Shown: one piece after another, positions 9,689 to 17,966 of the stretch | Numbering within the stretch: position 1 is the stretch's first letter | Layout: each line of letters starts with the position of its first letter | Assembly: GCF_027213645.1 (NCBI RefSeq) | Contig: NZ_JAPWGL010000002.1 | Coordinates: 620,001-684,000, forward strand | Reading direction: 5' to 3' | Source: Pedobacter rhodius | GTDB lineage: Bacteria; Bacteroidota; Bacteroidia; Sphingobacteriales; Sphingobacteriaceae | DNA length: 64,000 bases | The notes under the pieces: generated by a model | Database searches by the model: none | Seen by the model: only the letters and a program-made list of their open reading frames with translations | Told to the model about the DNA's origin: nothing | Translations under genes and position numbers: made by a program

Positions 9689-10102
9689 GCTTATTTTAAC
9701 AAATCTAAAGAAATCATAAATGCATGGACCGGTACGTTACAAACGTTTGACCAAACCGACCATTTATCAGCGGGGCCTGCCGCAATTAATTTTTCCAATG
9801 CCGGAGAAATTCTCAAGACCAATAGTTCAGTATGGGATAGTACATCGAATGCAAAGTTGGTATCGATGCTGGAAAATATTATCTACCCCCCACTGGCGCA
9901 CATACAAGATGCTAATAATGATACAAACTGCATAAATGGCATCATCGCAATGGCTGTTTTTTGCGATGATCATGAAAAGCTTAATTATGCTGTACGAGCT
10001 TTCAAAAATGAGCCCGGAGTTGATGGCAACGGTTTAAAGGGCTTTCATGTTAGTATGCTAAATATAATATTAATTAAACCCGATCTTTATAGTGATGCTT
10101 AA
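9689..10102 (+). pseudogene. Fragment of an alginate-lyase family enzyme
   Basis: The frame is open from just after a stop at 9686-9688 to a stop at 10100-10102. The translation runs IINAWTGTLQTFDQTD, SAGPAAINFSNAGEIL, MLENIIYPPLAHIQ, NGIIAMAVFCDDHEKLNYAV. This pattern (INAW, a central N-A-E stretch, then IAMAVFCDD followed by AVRAFKNEPG) matches the C-terminal half of the alginate-lyase (PL5-like helical) domain in Bacteroidota enzymes as I remember it. A signal peptide and the N-terminal half are missing and the end diverges after about residue 115, so it is a 5'-truncated remnant. A short start at 9857 is possible but would not give a functional enzyme. Confidence 0.6.
9739..9750. promoter_or_regulatory. 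CAAACGTTTG palindrome, copy 3, inside the lyase fragment
   Basis: ACAAACGTTTGA; the palindrome is at 9740-9749 and lies within the open frame of the lyase fragment (codons for LQTFDQT). Its flank (GA after) matches copy 1. Being inside former coding sequence, it may be chance, but three exact 10-mers in about 320 bases is unexpected. Confidence 0.3.
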
Positions 10103-10123
10103 ATTAAGATGTTTACGACTAAC

Positions 10124-10175
10124 TTAACGAATGGGATTAATATACTTCAATTTTTTAATTCGGTCGAAGTCACTC
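10124..10175 (-). pseudogene. Tail of a PIN-type (VapC-like) toxin
   Basis: On the minus strand, directly overlapping the antitoxin stop, a second frame encodes VSDFDRIKKLKYINPIR and a stop (10124-10126). PIN-domain toxins paired with this antitoxin class commonly finish with a TRN-x-x-DF-x-x-I-x-x-L-x-x-INP ending. The rest of the toxin, about 110 residues, is absent; antitoxin end and toxin tail abut. The likeliest history is an internal deletion that removed the toxin and spared the antitoxin. Confidence 0.5.
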
Positions 10176-10388
10176 ACGGTCAGAACGTTGATGTTGTTGC
10201 CATTCAGCGGCATCTCCAAAGAACGAAGGTGTTGAAGCTTTAAAACTAAGCATGCGATTTTTAAGATTCACCCTGGCTGCATTATTAAAATCAATATTTT
10301 TCCTTTCAACAATCACATTTAACCGCTTAGCTAAAGCAATAATCTTATCAAGACTTCCTTCGTTATTTGATTTTAAAATAAGCTCCAT
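10170..10388 (-). CDS. Orphan antitoxin of a VapBC-like pair
   Basis: A 72-residue protein starting MELILKSNNEGSLDKIIALA. The start at 10388 is chosen because the family begins MEL-x-LKSN; a longer frame to 10424 is open but adds unrelated residues. The body, KRLNVIVERKN then LSFKASTPSFFGDAAEWQ and QRSDRE, fits small Bacteroidota antitoxins that precede PIN-domain toxins. These neutralise an RNA-cleaving toxin and repress their own promoter. Here the partner is missing apart from its last residues (see the adjacent remnant), so it could act as an anti-addiction or relic gene. The lipoprotein gene upstream ends 16 bases before its start. Confidence 0.6.
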   Translation of the reverse strand: MELILKSNNEGSLDKIIALAKRLNVIVERKNIDFNNAARVNLKNRMLSFKASTPSFFGDAAEWQQHQRSDRE

Positions 10389-10404
10389 AGCGAAATACCT
10401 TAAC

Positions 10405-10950
10405 CTACCGGAGTACGATGCCATTAATCCTAAGTCTCGTCCAGGTGCCCGGAAAGCCCTGGCCTTTTATATAACTGACCAGGTAAGGATGGCCTTTCAA
10501 ATTGGGGTGGTAAATCGCATCATAGGAAAAACTCATTTTGGTATCGGTCTTTTCAGTCACCGTTACTTCTTTGTCGGTATCATTGCCTTGTCCGGTGGTG
10601 AAGAACTTGTCTCCTACTTTAGCGCCAAAGTCAGCAAGGATCACCCTTAGGTCCGGATATTTGGGATCGCTGGCAATCAGCTTACCTGTTTCATCGATGC
10701 GCAGGTAAGATATGCCTATTGCGTCGCCGCCAACAAGGGAATAAAATTGATAGTAAAGCTTTCCGCCAATAACGACACTGTCTTTGATTTCCGTGTAATT
10801 TTGATTGTTCGAGTACCAGAGGTTGCCAACCTGCATAGGCAGGAAGGAATCAGAAGCTTTTGGCGCAGGCGTACTGAATGGTTTTTTGCAGCTTAACATC
10901 GCCGTAAACAGGATCAATAAAAGGCTCAGTTTTATCAGGTTGTTTTTCAT
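10405..10950 (-). CDS. Hypothetical lipoprotein
   Basis: A 181-residue lipoprotein of unknown function. The start at MKNNLIKLSLLLILF (10950) is preferred over an upstream methionine at 10977, because it begins a normal signal peptide with lipobox AMLSC (cysteine 21) and then KKPF. The mature part is rich in beta-forming residues, with LPMQVGNLWYSN near the start, a pattern often seen in small secreted Bacteroidota lipoproteins. No catalytic motif is visible. The gene diverges from the next lipoprotein gene on the plus strand. Confidence 0.7.
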   Translation of the reverse strand: MKNNLIKLSLLLILFTAMLSCKKPFSTPAPKASDSFLPMQVGNLWYSNNQNYTEIKDSVVIGGKLYYQFYSLVGGDAIGISYLRIDETGKLIASDPKYPDLRVILADFGAKVGDKFFTTGQGNDTDKEVTVTEKTDTKMSFSYDAIYHPNLKGHPYLVSYIKGQGFPGTWTRLRINGIVLR

Positions 10951-11229
10951 GGTTTGGATTGTAGGGTTTGTATGCAAACGTGTGTAGTGAGCATAATGCT
11001 ACAGCCGTTATAAATATATTTCCTGTTATAAGTGGTTTGTAAATTAGCGCTATGCCAACCTGTTGTCACGCTAAGCATCCTGCAATAACAAGCAAAAGGA
11101 TAACTTGAGTAAGTATTTTTCGCAAAAGGCTTTTAAAGTACCCAATCACCTGAAAGAACATGCATCCAAAGCTTTATAGCCATGGTCAAACCATTTTGCC
11201 TGTTGAATGTTATTGAGAAAATTGTCTGC

Positions 11230-11679
11230 ATGAAACATAAATTTTACACCCTGTTCCTGATTTTTTCTGTTTTTTTAATAAGCTGTAAAAAAGATACAGA
11301 GAACACGCCAACAACCGATAACCCTGCAACACTCAAACAAAAAGTTTTGGGTAACTGGGTCCTCACAAGGGCAAGTTTTGAGTATTATGATGCCTCGGGA
11401 AAACTGGTGAAATCTGAAGACCAGCCCTCAACAAATGAGCAGACCCTGGAATTTTTTAATAATAACAGCGTAAATACGTATGATAGCAGGGGCACAAGGT
11501 CATATACTTATAGTTTCTCCAGCAGCAATAACATCAATTACATCAACATCGAAAATAACCCCACCGAAACCTACAAGGTAGCGATAGACAATAATAAAAT
11601 GACCTGGGTGCTGGAAGGACCATCCAACGACCCCGCTTATGCTACGGCAAAGGCGACCATTTATTTCAGCAAGAAGTAG
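11230..11679 (+). CDS. Lipocalin-like lipoprotein
   Basis: A 149-residue lipoprotein. The start at MKHKFYTLFLIFSVF (11230) gives a short signal peptide with lipobox FLISC (cysteine 19) and KKDTEN after it; an upstream in-frame start at 11182 would bury this. The mature part has LKQKVLGNWVLTRASFEY, the motif that opens the first strand of lipocalin-like domains (W in strand A), followed by alternating beta strands to the end. Such proteins are common in this phylum; ligands are mostly unknown. It stands alone between a divergent lipoprotein gene and a convergent membrane-protein gene. Confidence 0.7.
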   Translation: MKHKFYTLFLIFSVFLISCKKDTENTPTTDNPATLKQKVLGNWVLTRASFEYYDASGKLVKSEDQPSTNEQTLEFFNNNSVNTYDSRGTRSYTYSFSSSNNINYINIENNPTETYKVAIDNNKMTWVLEGPSNDPAYATAKATIYFSKK

Positions 11680-11702
11680 ATTAATACCCTATTTACCACC
11701 TG

Positions 11703-12494
11703 TTACATACTGTCAATCGAATGTTTCCGGTTTTTTAAGCCGCTGTGGATAACAAATGCAACGATAATAGCACTCACCGCATAACAGGCATAAACGATGT
11801 TCTTCCCGGTAGGATTGGTATTATTGGAAACGGCGATAGCCAGCAATGCCCATATCCCCACCACCGCAAATTCGCGCAGGTTTCTGGTGTAAACCATAAT
11901 GACATTAACCAGGCCGGCTACGCAAATCATAATGATGGCCCAGGTCATACCCGAAATGCCCCATCCCTGCCAGTTTATTTTAGTCAGATAAGCCGCAATA
12001 TTTGCGATAAAAGCGACGGTAATCCATCCCGAATAAAATGCAAAGGGCCAGTAGATGAAAAGATATTCTTTCAAGGGATGAGCATCCAGCTCCATACGGG
12101 TATTAACGATAATTTTTAGCAAGGAAAAAAGGAGCATGCCCATGAGCATCACCGAAATACCGGTATAATCATATAACCAGGCAACTACCCAAAAGCAATT
12201 CGCCAAACAAGACAGCACAAACCACCAGCCGATCTTCGACACCACATCAGATTTGACCGGGTCTTTCCGACCGTTAATACCGGTATAAAAAACAAAACAC
12301 AGCAGCCCGAGGTAAATAATGCCCCATATAAAAAAGGCATAGCCGGCCGGTGTAAAATAATTGAAATACCGGTCAGATACCGTTTTCATGCTGTTACCGT
12401 TCAACAACCCTGCATTAGAAAGGTAGTTAACCAATATCGTTAAGATCACCGCAAGTCCGTTGGCAAAAGGAAGAATTTTTTTAGCGCTATCCAT
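11703..12494 (-). CDS. TspO/MBR-related tryptophan-rich membrane protein
   Basis: A 263-residue integral membrane protein with about eight hydrophobic segments and many tryptophans. FTPAGYAFFIWGIIYLGLL, CFWVVAWLYDYTGIS and WPFAFYSGWITVAFIANIAA have the TspO/MBR look (A-G-F-W and W-x-x-Y-x-x patterns), although the protein is longer than classical five-helix TspO (~160 residues). TspO proteins bind tetrapyrroles and other lipophilic ligands; function here is not predictable. It is convergent with the lipocalin-like gene 23 bases away. Confidence 0.6.
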   Translation of the reverse strand: MDSAKKILPFANGLAVILTILVNYLSNAGLLNGNSMKTVSDRYFNYFTPAGYAFFIWGIIYLGLLCFVFYTGINGRKDPVKSDVVSKIGWWFVLSCLANCFWVVAWLYDYTGISVMLMGMLLFSLLKIIVNTRMELDAHPLKEYLFIYWPFAFYSGWITVAFIANIAAYLTKINWQGWGISGMTWAIIMICVAGLVNVIMVYTRNLREFAVVGIWALLAIAVSNNTNPTGKNIVYACYAVSAIIVAFVIHSGLKNRKHSIDSM

Positions 12495-12737
12495 TTTAAG
12501 ATTAATATATGTTTTAACCCAGTCAAGATAAGGAAATTTGCAGCAAAGTGTGGTGATTAATGTTTAATACCTGCGCAAAATGACACGCGCTCATCCTGTG
12601 ATGATTTTCAGATAATCCCAATAGTAAATCTAATAGATTTCTCCTACCGTCGAAATGACAATGATTAAAAACAAAAAAAGCAGTTCTTTACAGGCTATTG
12701 TTTAAAGTAGATTTCTTTTTTAAATTCTTTTATATCC

Positions 12738-14792
12738 TTATTTGACCGGTATTGTAAAGCTAAATACCGAGCCCTTTCCCGCCGCACTGTCAACCCATAT
12801 CGCACCACCATGCAACTTTATAATCTCTGAGGATACATACAGGCCTATACCAAAACCCGAGATCAAATGATTTCCTTCGACCCGGTAAAACCGGTCGAAT
12901 ATTTTTGGAATTTCACTTTTTTCGATTCCGATGCCCTGATCTTTAATACTTACTTTAACTGCTCCGTCAGTGGTGACGCAGGCCACCTGTATCACTGAAC
13001 CTGATGGGGAATACTTCACCGCATTGCCAATCAGGTTTGAAATTACCTGCGCCATTTTTCCTTTATCGGCATTTATTATTTGACTTTCAACAGGTTCAAA
13101 AATGAACTTATGGGTACCATAAAGCATATTGGCCTCCTCCTGAGCTTCCCTGATTAATATGGCAATATCAAAGTCCGAACGGATAATACTTATCTTCGCA
13201 GATTCCAATCTTGAAAAATCCAAAAAGCCGTTAATCATATCTGTCATCCGTTTTGCCTGTTTAAGAGATTGTGAAACTGCCCTGCGGCTTAGCTCATCAG
13301 GATTTTGAACTGCACGCATATCCATTAGTTGAAGATAAGCAGTAAGCGAGGTTAATGGCGTCTTAAGCTCATGGCTCACCATACCCATGAAATCATTCTT
13401 TCGCATTTCTTCCATTTTCTGCTCCGTGATATCCATCATTACGCCCGTAAAAGCAGAGAAACTGCCTGATGAATCAGCCATCAAATTGCCAATTGCCCTA
13501 AGCCATCGCAACTTATTATCGTGCAGACCAATAACCGGGTAGCTTACATCAAAATCTCCATTATTGTAAATCGCATTTTCCAGTTTAGATGATACAAATT
13601 CCCGATAGTCGTCCGTGATTTGCGCCAATGCCTGTTCAATGGATAGCGATTCATCCGGATAGTATCCAAAAAGTTCCTTTAACCTTACATCTGTGATAAA
13701 CGCCCTGGTTACAGAATGAATATACCAGGTGCCGAAGTTTGCAGCCTCAATGGCCAGGCGAAGCGCCAGCTTCCCTTCTTCTATGGCCTGCTTTGCCAAA
13801 ATCAACTCCGCATTGGCCCGGGAAAGATGATTATTGGTAGCCTGAATCTGTTCGTTAGAGGCAGAAAGTTCTTCATTTATTGCAGCAAATTCTTCGTTCA
13901 TAGCCTGGAGGTGTTCAGCGCTCTGCTTTAGCTTCTGCTGCCATTGGTCCCGATCGGTAACGTCGCGCGTTGTTCCCGAAACCGCTATAACTTCGCCATT
14001 ATCATTAAAAACAGGGTTAAGGATATAATCGTATAACCTTCTTCCTAAAGTGGCATGTGGAAAGGCAACTTCGCCGCGGATCGACTTGCCGGTCTCCCGA
14101 ATACTATCAATTTCGCGTTCGTGCATATCGGCATGCCAGGGTTCATAACCATTTTCTATTAGCCCTTTTCCGATTGCCTCCTCCCAGGTCTTACCCCACA
14201 TTTCCAAAAGCGCCCGGTTGGCATAAGTAAATTTATAGTCCAGATCAAACATATACATCAAATCGGGGCTACCGGAAGTGATAATTTCATACGTTTTCCG
14301 CTGTTGTTCTAAAAATCCTTTTGCAACAGTTAATGCTTGTTCTGCTAATTTCCGCTCCGTGATGTCGGAGGCAAGGCCAAACCATTCTTTAATATCACCA
14401 TTCTCGTCTAAAATCGGGACCGCCCGCGAAAACGTCCAACCCACAGTGCCGTCGGCACGATTTACACGATGTTCAAGTTCAAAGACACTTTTAGTCGCTA
14501 TCGCATCTGCAATCTTTTCATTGACCATTTCCATGTCTCCACTGAAAACATTTGTGGTTTTCCAATCTGGTGTAGGCGCTGATGCATCTTTGAGAAAGCC
14601 CCGGCCATCAAGCTCGTACATCACCGACCAATCAGGGCTTAAACTGTAAACCACGTCAGAAGTTGCCGTCAATAAAGCTTTGAAACGTTCTTCATTGGTC
14701 GAGTGTGGAGTTAAATTTGCGCTCATTATCCCGGTTTTACAGTCATATACATTTATAGACATGAAAATTAACAAATAGTTTGTAAACCCCAT
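12738..14792 (-). CDS. Hybrid-free sensor histidine kinase with three PAS domains
   Basis: A 684-residue sensor kinase. Three PAS domains with PAC tails lie at about 35-150 (ending FGLASDITERK), 170-280 (ending GTTRDVTD) and 345-457 (ending GVMMDITEQK). Between the second and third is a heptad-rich stretch (about 283-345, repeated EEFAAINEEL/NEQIQATNNHL) likely to be coiled coil. HisKA has the H-box MVSHELKTPL with phospho-acceptor His474; HATPase_c has QVISNLIGNAVKYSP, DQGIGIEKSEIPKIFDRFYR and GFGIGLYV. No response-regulator domain or gene is adjacent, so it is an orphan. No strong membrane span is present, so it probably senses a cytoplasmic cue. A later start at MSANLTPHS (14726) is equally plausible. 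Confidence 0.9.
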   Translation of the reverse strand: MGFTNYLLIFMSINVYDCKTGIMSANLTPHSTNEERFKALLTATSDVVYSLSPDWSVMYELDGRGFLKDASAPTPDWKTTNVFSGDMEMVNEKIADAIATKSVFELEHRVNRADGTVGWTFSRAVPILDENGDIKEWFGLASDITERKLAEQALTVAKGFLEQQRKTYEIITSGSPDLMYMFDLDYKFTYANRALLEMWGKTWEEAIGKGLIENGYEPWHADMHEREIDSIRETGKSIRGEVAFPHATLGRRLYDYILNPVFNDNGEVIAVSGTTRDVTDRDQWQQKLKQSAEHLQAMNEEFAAINEELSASNEQIQATNNHLSRANAELILAKQAIEEGKLALRLAIEAANFGTWYIHSVTRAFITDVRLKELFGYYPDESLSIEQALAQITDDYREFVSSKLENAIYNNGDFDVSYPVIGLHDNKLRWLRAIGNLMADSSGSFSAFTGVMMDITEQKMEEMRKNDFMGMVSHELKTPLTSLTAYLQLMDMRAVQNPDELSRRAVSQSLKQAKRMTDMINGFLDFSRLESAKISIIRSDFDIAILIREAQEEANMLYGTHKFIFEPVESQIINADKGKMAQVISNLIGNAVKYSPSGSVIQVACVTTDGAVKVSIKDQGIGIEKSEIPKIFDRFYRVEGNHLISGFGIGLYVSSEIIKLHGGAIWVDSAAGKGSVFSFTIPVK

Positions 14793-14999
14793 ATTTTTAA
14801 ATTCAATTTCCAGCTGTCGGGATGATCTACAAGTAAAGTCTTTCTTAAATACACATCAGCTAGCGGATTTGGATCATCGAAATGAAAAACCAATATACTC
14901 AAGTTTGTATGCTTATAAATTGTAGAATAATAATATTCAGCAATCAAAACGGTCAAATGTATATTTTATAAGCAGCCTATTTCCATAAAAATTGGAATA

Positions 15000-15201
15000 C
15001 AATAAATACCGGACTCGAAAAATTAGCCAGCGAAACCGCATGGTACATCTATTTGAAACAAGGAGTTATGAACAAAAAAAGGGACAAAACCATTCGAAAA
15101 TGTCTTTGTCCCACTCGGGGTCAGTGGCAGTGCGTAATCCGAACCATTTTTTGGACGAATTGATTGAAATAGGTGGTTTTTCTAGAATATTAAAGAAATA
15201 G
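15000..15201 (+). pseudogene. Remnant of an unrecognised gene, left copy
   Basis: The last residues of an open frame, VRNPNHFLDELIEIGGFSRI then LKK and a stop at 15199-15201, resemble the last residues of another fragment to the right of the AAA+ module (17792-17878). Over the final 69 bases I count roughly 48 identical positions between the two. A second frame just upstream gives GLEKLASETAWYIYLKQGV and MNKKRDKTIRK, so the remnant may have suffered a frameshift near 15095. I do not recognise the parent protein. The value of this call is that a related sequence flanks both ends of the module. Confidence 0.4.
15074..15112 (-). terminator. Possible minus-strand terminator hairpin
   Basis: GGGACAAA at 15081-15088 pairs with TTTGTCCC at 15105-15112, with AC/GT extending the stem across a one-base bulge. 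Read on the minus strand the stem is followed by seven Ts (15074-15080). No minus-strand gene is seen immediately upstream, so it may be a relic. Confidence 0.4.
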
Positions 15202-15348
15202 ATTTTTATGTTTTTAACACTAGAAAATAATTATCAAAAATATCTCAACAACTCCAAGTTTGAATTTGATAAACACCATAGTTAGTGCAAAAGATATATA
15301 TTCGTATTTAATTCATTTAGGTTACCAAAACGCCCTTAATTCTTCAAT

Positions 15349-16212
15349 ATGATTTTTAATATATATTATATAAACTTTCCGAAAGTCTACGAAATAAAAA
15401 TGATGTTAAATAACATGGTTTCTATGCAACAAGAGGTGGAAAGTAATAAACAGATTGAAGGTGATGCCTACTTGAAAACAAAACTTGGTTTCAATATCAT
15501 GGACATTTTCAAGTTGGGTGACGTAGAAGCTGGTGGAAATATAAAAGGATCTGGTTCAAAAAAGGTTTTAGAAACATTTGAAATAAAAACTACAAAATCC
15601 GTAATATTAGATGAAGTGGTAAAAAATTGTCGAACAATTGAAGGTTTCGAAAACTTCGACGAAGGAGAATTAATTAAACTAGATAATGTAAGATTGTCAT
15701 TGGAAAATGAAGATGAGCTACGAATCGTTAAATTCATTAATAGTGGAGCCTTGAAAGATATTATGGGACCTAATACGAATGGAATTGACATTAATGGACT
15801 ATTCAATTCTATGTTTAAGGATTATGCTTACAAGATAAAGGGCGAAATTCGAGAACAATCGGAAAAACTTCTAATTAAAATACCATTGACTTTTGAAAAT
15901 GAATTTGAAAGTTCTTATAGTGTTGATGATCTTTTTGTTGGTAATGTTTCAATAGTTGGTCTATATAAGGGGATGATTAAAGTTGATGAATTACGTAATT
16001 CATTTCAATATTTCCAAGAGCTAGGCGAATTTCAGAACTTCATGCAACATAAACAAAAAGATGAAGATGATGAAATACAAGAAAGCCATTACACCGCTGA
16101 TGATAGAAAAAATTTTACTGTAACTTTCAAAAGCTCCGGTGATAACAGTGATTATCATTATATAGACCTATTGGCAATAATTCAGAATGTAAGTATAAAA
16201 TCAAAGAAATAA
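15349..16212 (+). CDS. Unrecognised 287-residue partner protein of the AAA+ module
   Basis: I do not recognise this protein with certainty. It opens MIFNIYYINFPKVYEIKMML, then an acidic/glycine patch (GDVEAGGNIKGSGSKKVLET), and a central alpha/beta region with LRIVKFINSGALKDIMG. Near the end is an acidic linker, HKQKDEDDEIQES, before a final strand-rich section. The overall layout (short N-terminal strand naming a membrane- or partner-like motif, a glycine-rich loop, then a domain) is reminiscent of DUF6414-type proteins, a weak resemblance from memory. No signal peptide or convincing membrane span. It ends 4 bases before the ATPase gene, so the two are one operon. Composition is strongly AT-rich compared with core genes. 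Confidence 0.75.
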   Translation: MIFNIYYINFPKVYEIKMMLNNMVSMQQEVESNKQIEGDAYLKTKLGFNIMDIFKLGDVEAGGNIKGSGSKKVLETFEIKTTKSVILDEVVKNCRTIEGFENFDEGELIKLDNVRLSLENEDELRIVKFINSGALKDIMGPNTNGIDINGLFNSMFKDYAYKIKGEIREQSEKLLIKIPLTFENEFESSYSVDDLFVGNVSIVGLYKGMIKVDELRNSFQYFQELGEFQNFMQHKQKDEDDEIQESHYTADDRKNFTVTFKSSGDNSDYHYIDLLAIIQNVSIKSKK

Positions 16213-16216
16213 TTTT

Positions 16217-17770
16217 ATGGGAAAGAGATTATTACTTTATAAAAGAGCAGATTATTATGAATTGAGGAAAAAGAAAGATTTAGAGGGTATTTCAATTATA
16301 AGTATCACGAAATATATAAATGACCTTTCATTAATAGATCAGCATTTTAACGATGACATTGTTGATATTTCTTCTCTTTCAGAATTCAACAATAAACAAT
16401 CCATTTCCGAACAAGTATTGTTTAAGTTTACAGATGATATAGTATTCATCTGCGAAGATTATAAATGGGAAAATATGTCTTATGAGCTTCGCTTTCTTTT
16501 TGATAATTTGGATAATGAGTTGGAATACATAATCAATAATTCATTGTTGGCGAATCATGAAGAAAATAATAAACAGTCAATTGGGAATTCGAGAAGTCTT
16601 TTCTTTTATGACAAAGACGATTATTTTTCTATAGAAGAACATCTAAAGAAACAAGGATATAACGTTGAAAGTATTTCAAAATTAATTTCTGATCCTGTAG
16701 ATGTTAAATCATTCAATCCGAATGTAAGTATTCTGGATATCTCCTGTATCCTTGAATATAATAGATTTCAAACAGTTACTGAAGATGTAGTCTATAAACT
16801 TCCCGCTAATACATACTATATATGTGACCGATCTAAGAAAGAAAAAGTCGAATATGATCTAAGATTTATATTTAATGAATTTAAAGCGATATACGAAAGC
16901 ACAGTTCTAAATGAAATGACTACACTCATCGTGAATCGCGAAAAAACTGTTAATACCACTAATAGACATAAGAAAATAATAGATATAAATGAAACTGAAT
17001 TGGAAGCATTCTTTTCCAGTTTTAGACAAAGATTATATGGACACCCAAAATTTAAAGATGATTTGGAGGAACAAATAAGAACCTTTAAAGTATTCAATAA
17101 ACTTGGAGAGCATAAAATACTATCTATTTTCTTAATGGGTGACTCTGGCGTCGGTAAAACTGAGGTGGCAAGATTAATATTTGATTGTTTAAAAGGAACT
17201 AAAAGTTTAGCGAAGATTAATTTTGGAAACTATAGCAATGAATTTTCTTTAAGTTCATTGATTGGAAGTGCTAGAGGATATATAGGAAGTGATGATGGTG
17301 AGATTTTTATGAAAGTTAGAGACACAGACGTAGGTGTCCTTCTAATAGACGAATTTGAAAAATCCAACTCTACCTTATTTAATTATTTCTTAGATGTCTT
17401 AGAAAGCGGAAAGATAACCGGTTCATTAGGACAGGAAATCGATCTCAATGGTTTTATCATAGTATTTACATCTAATATCAGTAAAGAAGATTACAAAAAA
17501 AGAATTTCTCCCGAACTTCGTTCCAGATTTGACTATAAATGTATGTTTACCTTACTTGGTGATGAAGACAAAACTAAGTACTTAGAATTTCGGGCTAAAA
17601 GCATAATAAATAAAATCAATCCTGATGGATCTAATATGTTTGGATCCGACCTTCCTCAATACTTAAAATCTAATATCAATGTTTCAAAGTATCAAAACAT
17701 GAGAGATATTAATAAGCGAATTAAGAAAACCTTTATTCAATATCTTTCACGAGAAAATTTCGAAAATTAA
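16217..17770 (+). CDS. ClpA/B-like AAA+ ATPase with duplicated N-terminal domain
   Basis: A 517-residue protein. Residues about 260-510 form a ClpA/B-class AAA+ module: Walker A GDSGVGKT (308-315), Walker B VGVLLIDEFEKS (Asp378/Glu379), sensor-1 FTSN (Asn420) and arginine-finger region SPELRSRFDY. The first ~235 residues are two copies of one ~105-residue domain: compare LLLYKRADYYEL with LFFYDKDDYFSI, NDDIVDISSL with NVSILDISCI, and MSYELRFLFDNL with VEYDLRFIFNEF. I know of no family with this arrangement. ClpA/B-type motors remodel or unfold proteins; the duplicated domain probably recognises the partner or trigger. Two counted lines (16261-16320, 17221-17280) have 14 and 18 G+C of 60, very AT-rich. 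Likely a transferred defence or stress module (inference). Confidence 0.88.
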   Translation: MGKRLLLYKRADYYELRKKKDLEGISIISITKYINDLSLIDQHFNDDIVDISSLSEFNNKQSISEQVLFKFTDDIVFICEDYKWENMSYELRFLFDNLDNELEYIINNSLLANHEENNKQSIGNSRSLFFYDKDDYFSIEEHLKKQGYNVESISKLISDPVDVKSFNPNVSILDISCILEYNRFQTVTEDVVYKLPANTYYICDRSKKEKVEYDLRFIFNEFKAIYESTVLNEMTTLIVNREKTVNTTNRHKKIIDINETELEAFFSSFRQRLYGHPKFKDDLEEQIRTFKVFNKLGEHKILSIFLMGDSGVGKTEVARLIFDCLKGTKSLAKINFGNYSNEFSLSSLIGSARGYIGSDDGEIFMKVRDTDVGVLLIDEFEKSNSTLFNYFLDVLESGKITGSLGQEIDLNGFIIVFTSNISKEDYKKRISPELRSRFDYKCMFTLLGDEDKTKYLEFRAKSIINKINPDGSNMFGSDLPQYLKSNINVSKYQNMRDINKRIKKTFIQYLSRENFEN

Positions 17771-17791
17771 CTCAACCAAATTCTGCTTTAA

Positions 17792-17878
17792 AACAATGGA
17801 TTGATTGCACGTAATTTGACCCATTTTAGGGATAAACAGATTGAAATCGGAAGTTTTCCAACTTTATTAATGAATTGA
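17792..17878 (+). pseudogene. Remnant of the same unrecognised gene, right copy
   Basis: Just after the ATPase gene, a frame encodes GLIARNLTHFRDKQIEIGSF, then PTLLMN and a stop at 17876-17878. It parallels VRNPNHFLDELIEIGGFSRI of the left remnant: RN, HF, D, IEIG and F fall in register. It has no start codon in context and is far too short to be a gene. Both remnants lie on the plus strand, so they form imperfect direct repeats around the two-gene module. Confidence 0.4.
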
Positions 17879-17966
17879 GTAAACCAAATCAAAGGTTAAT
17901 TTACAAAATAAATATTGCCTTAGAGTTGCTTAACTGATTATAAAGAGTGTATTCTAATTTATTCTT

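Larger units (their letters stand above)
14957..15348. other. Left edge of the accessory island, no intact gene
   Basis: About 390 AT-rich bases between the kinase gene and the AAA+ module. They carry a hairpin with a T-run on the minus strand and a fragment of a plus-strand gene (both listed separately). Base composition and lack of intact genes suggest this is the boundary of a transferred segment. Confidence 0.5.

Noticed and set aside
14768..14956. 62-residue frame overlapping the kinase start on the same strand
   Set aside because: Different frame from the kinase, no family features; overlap with a clear gene makes it unlikely.
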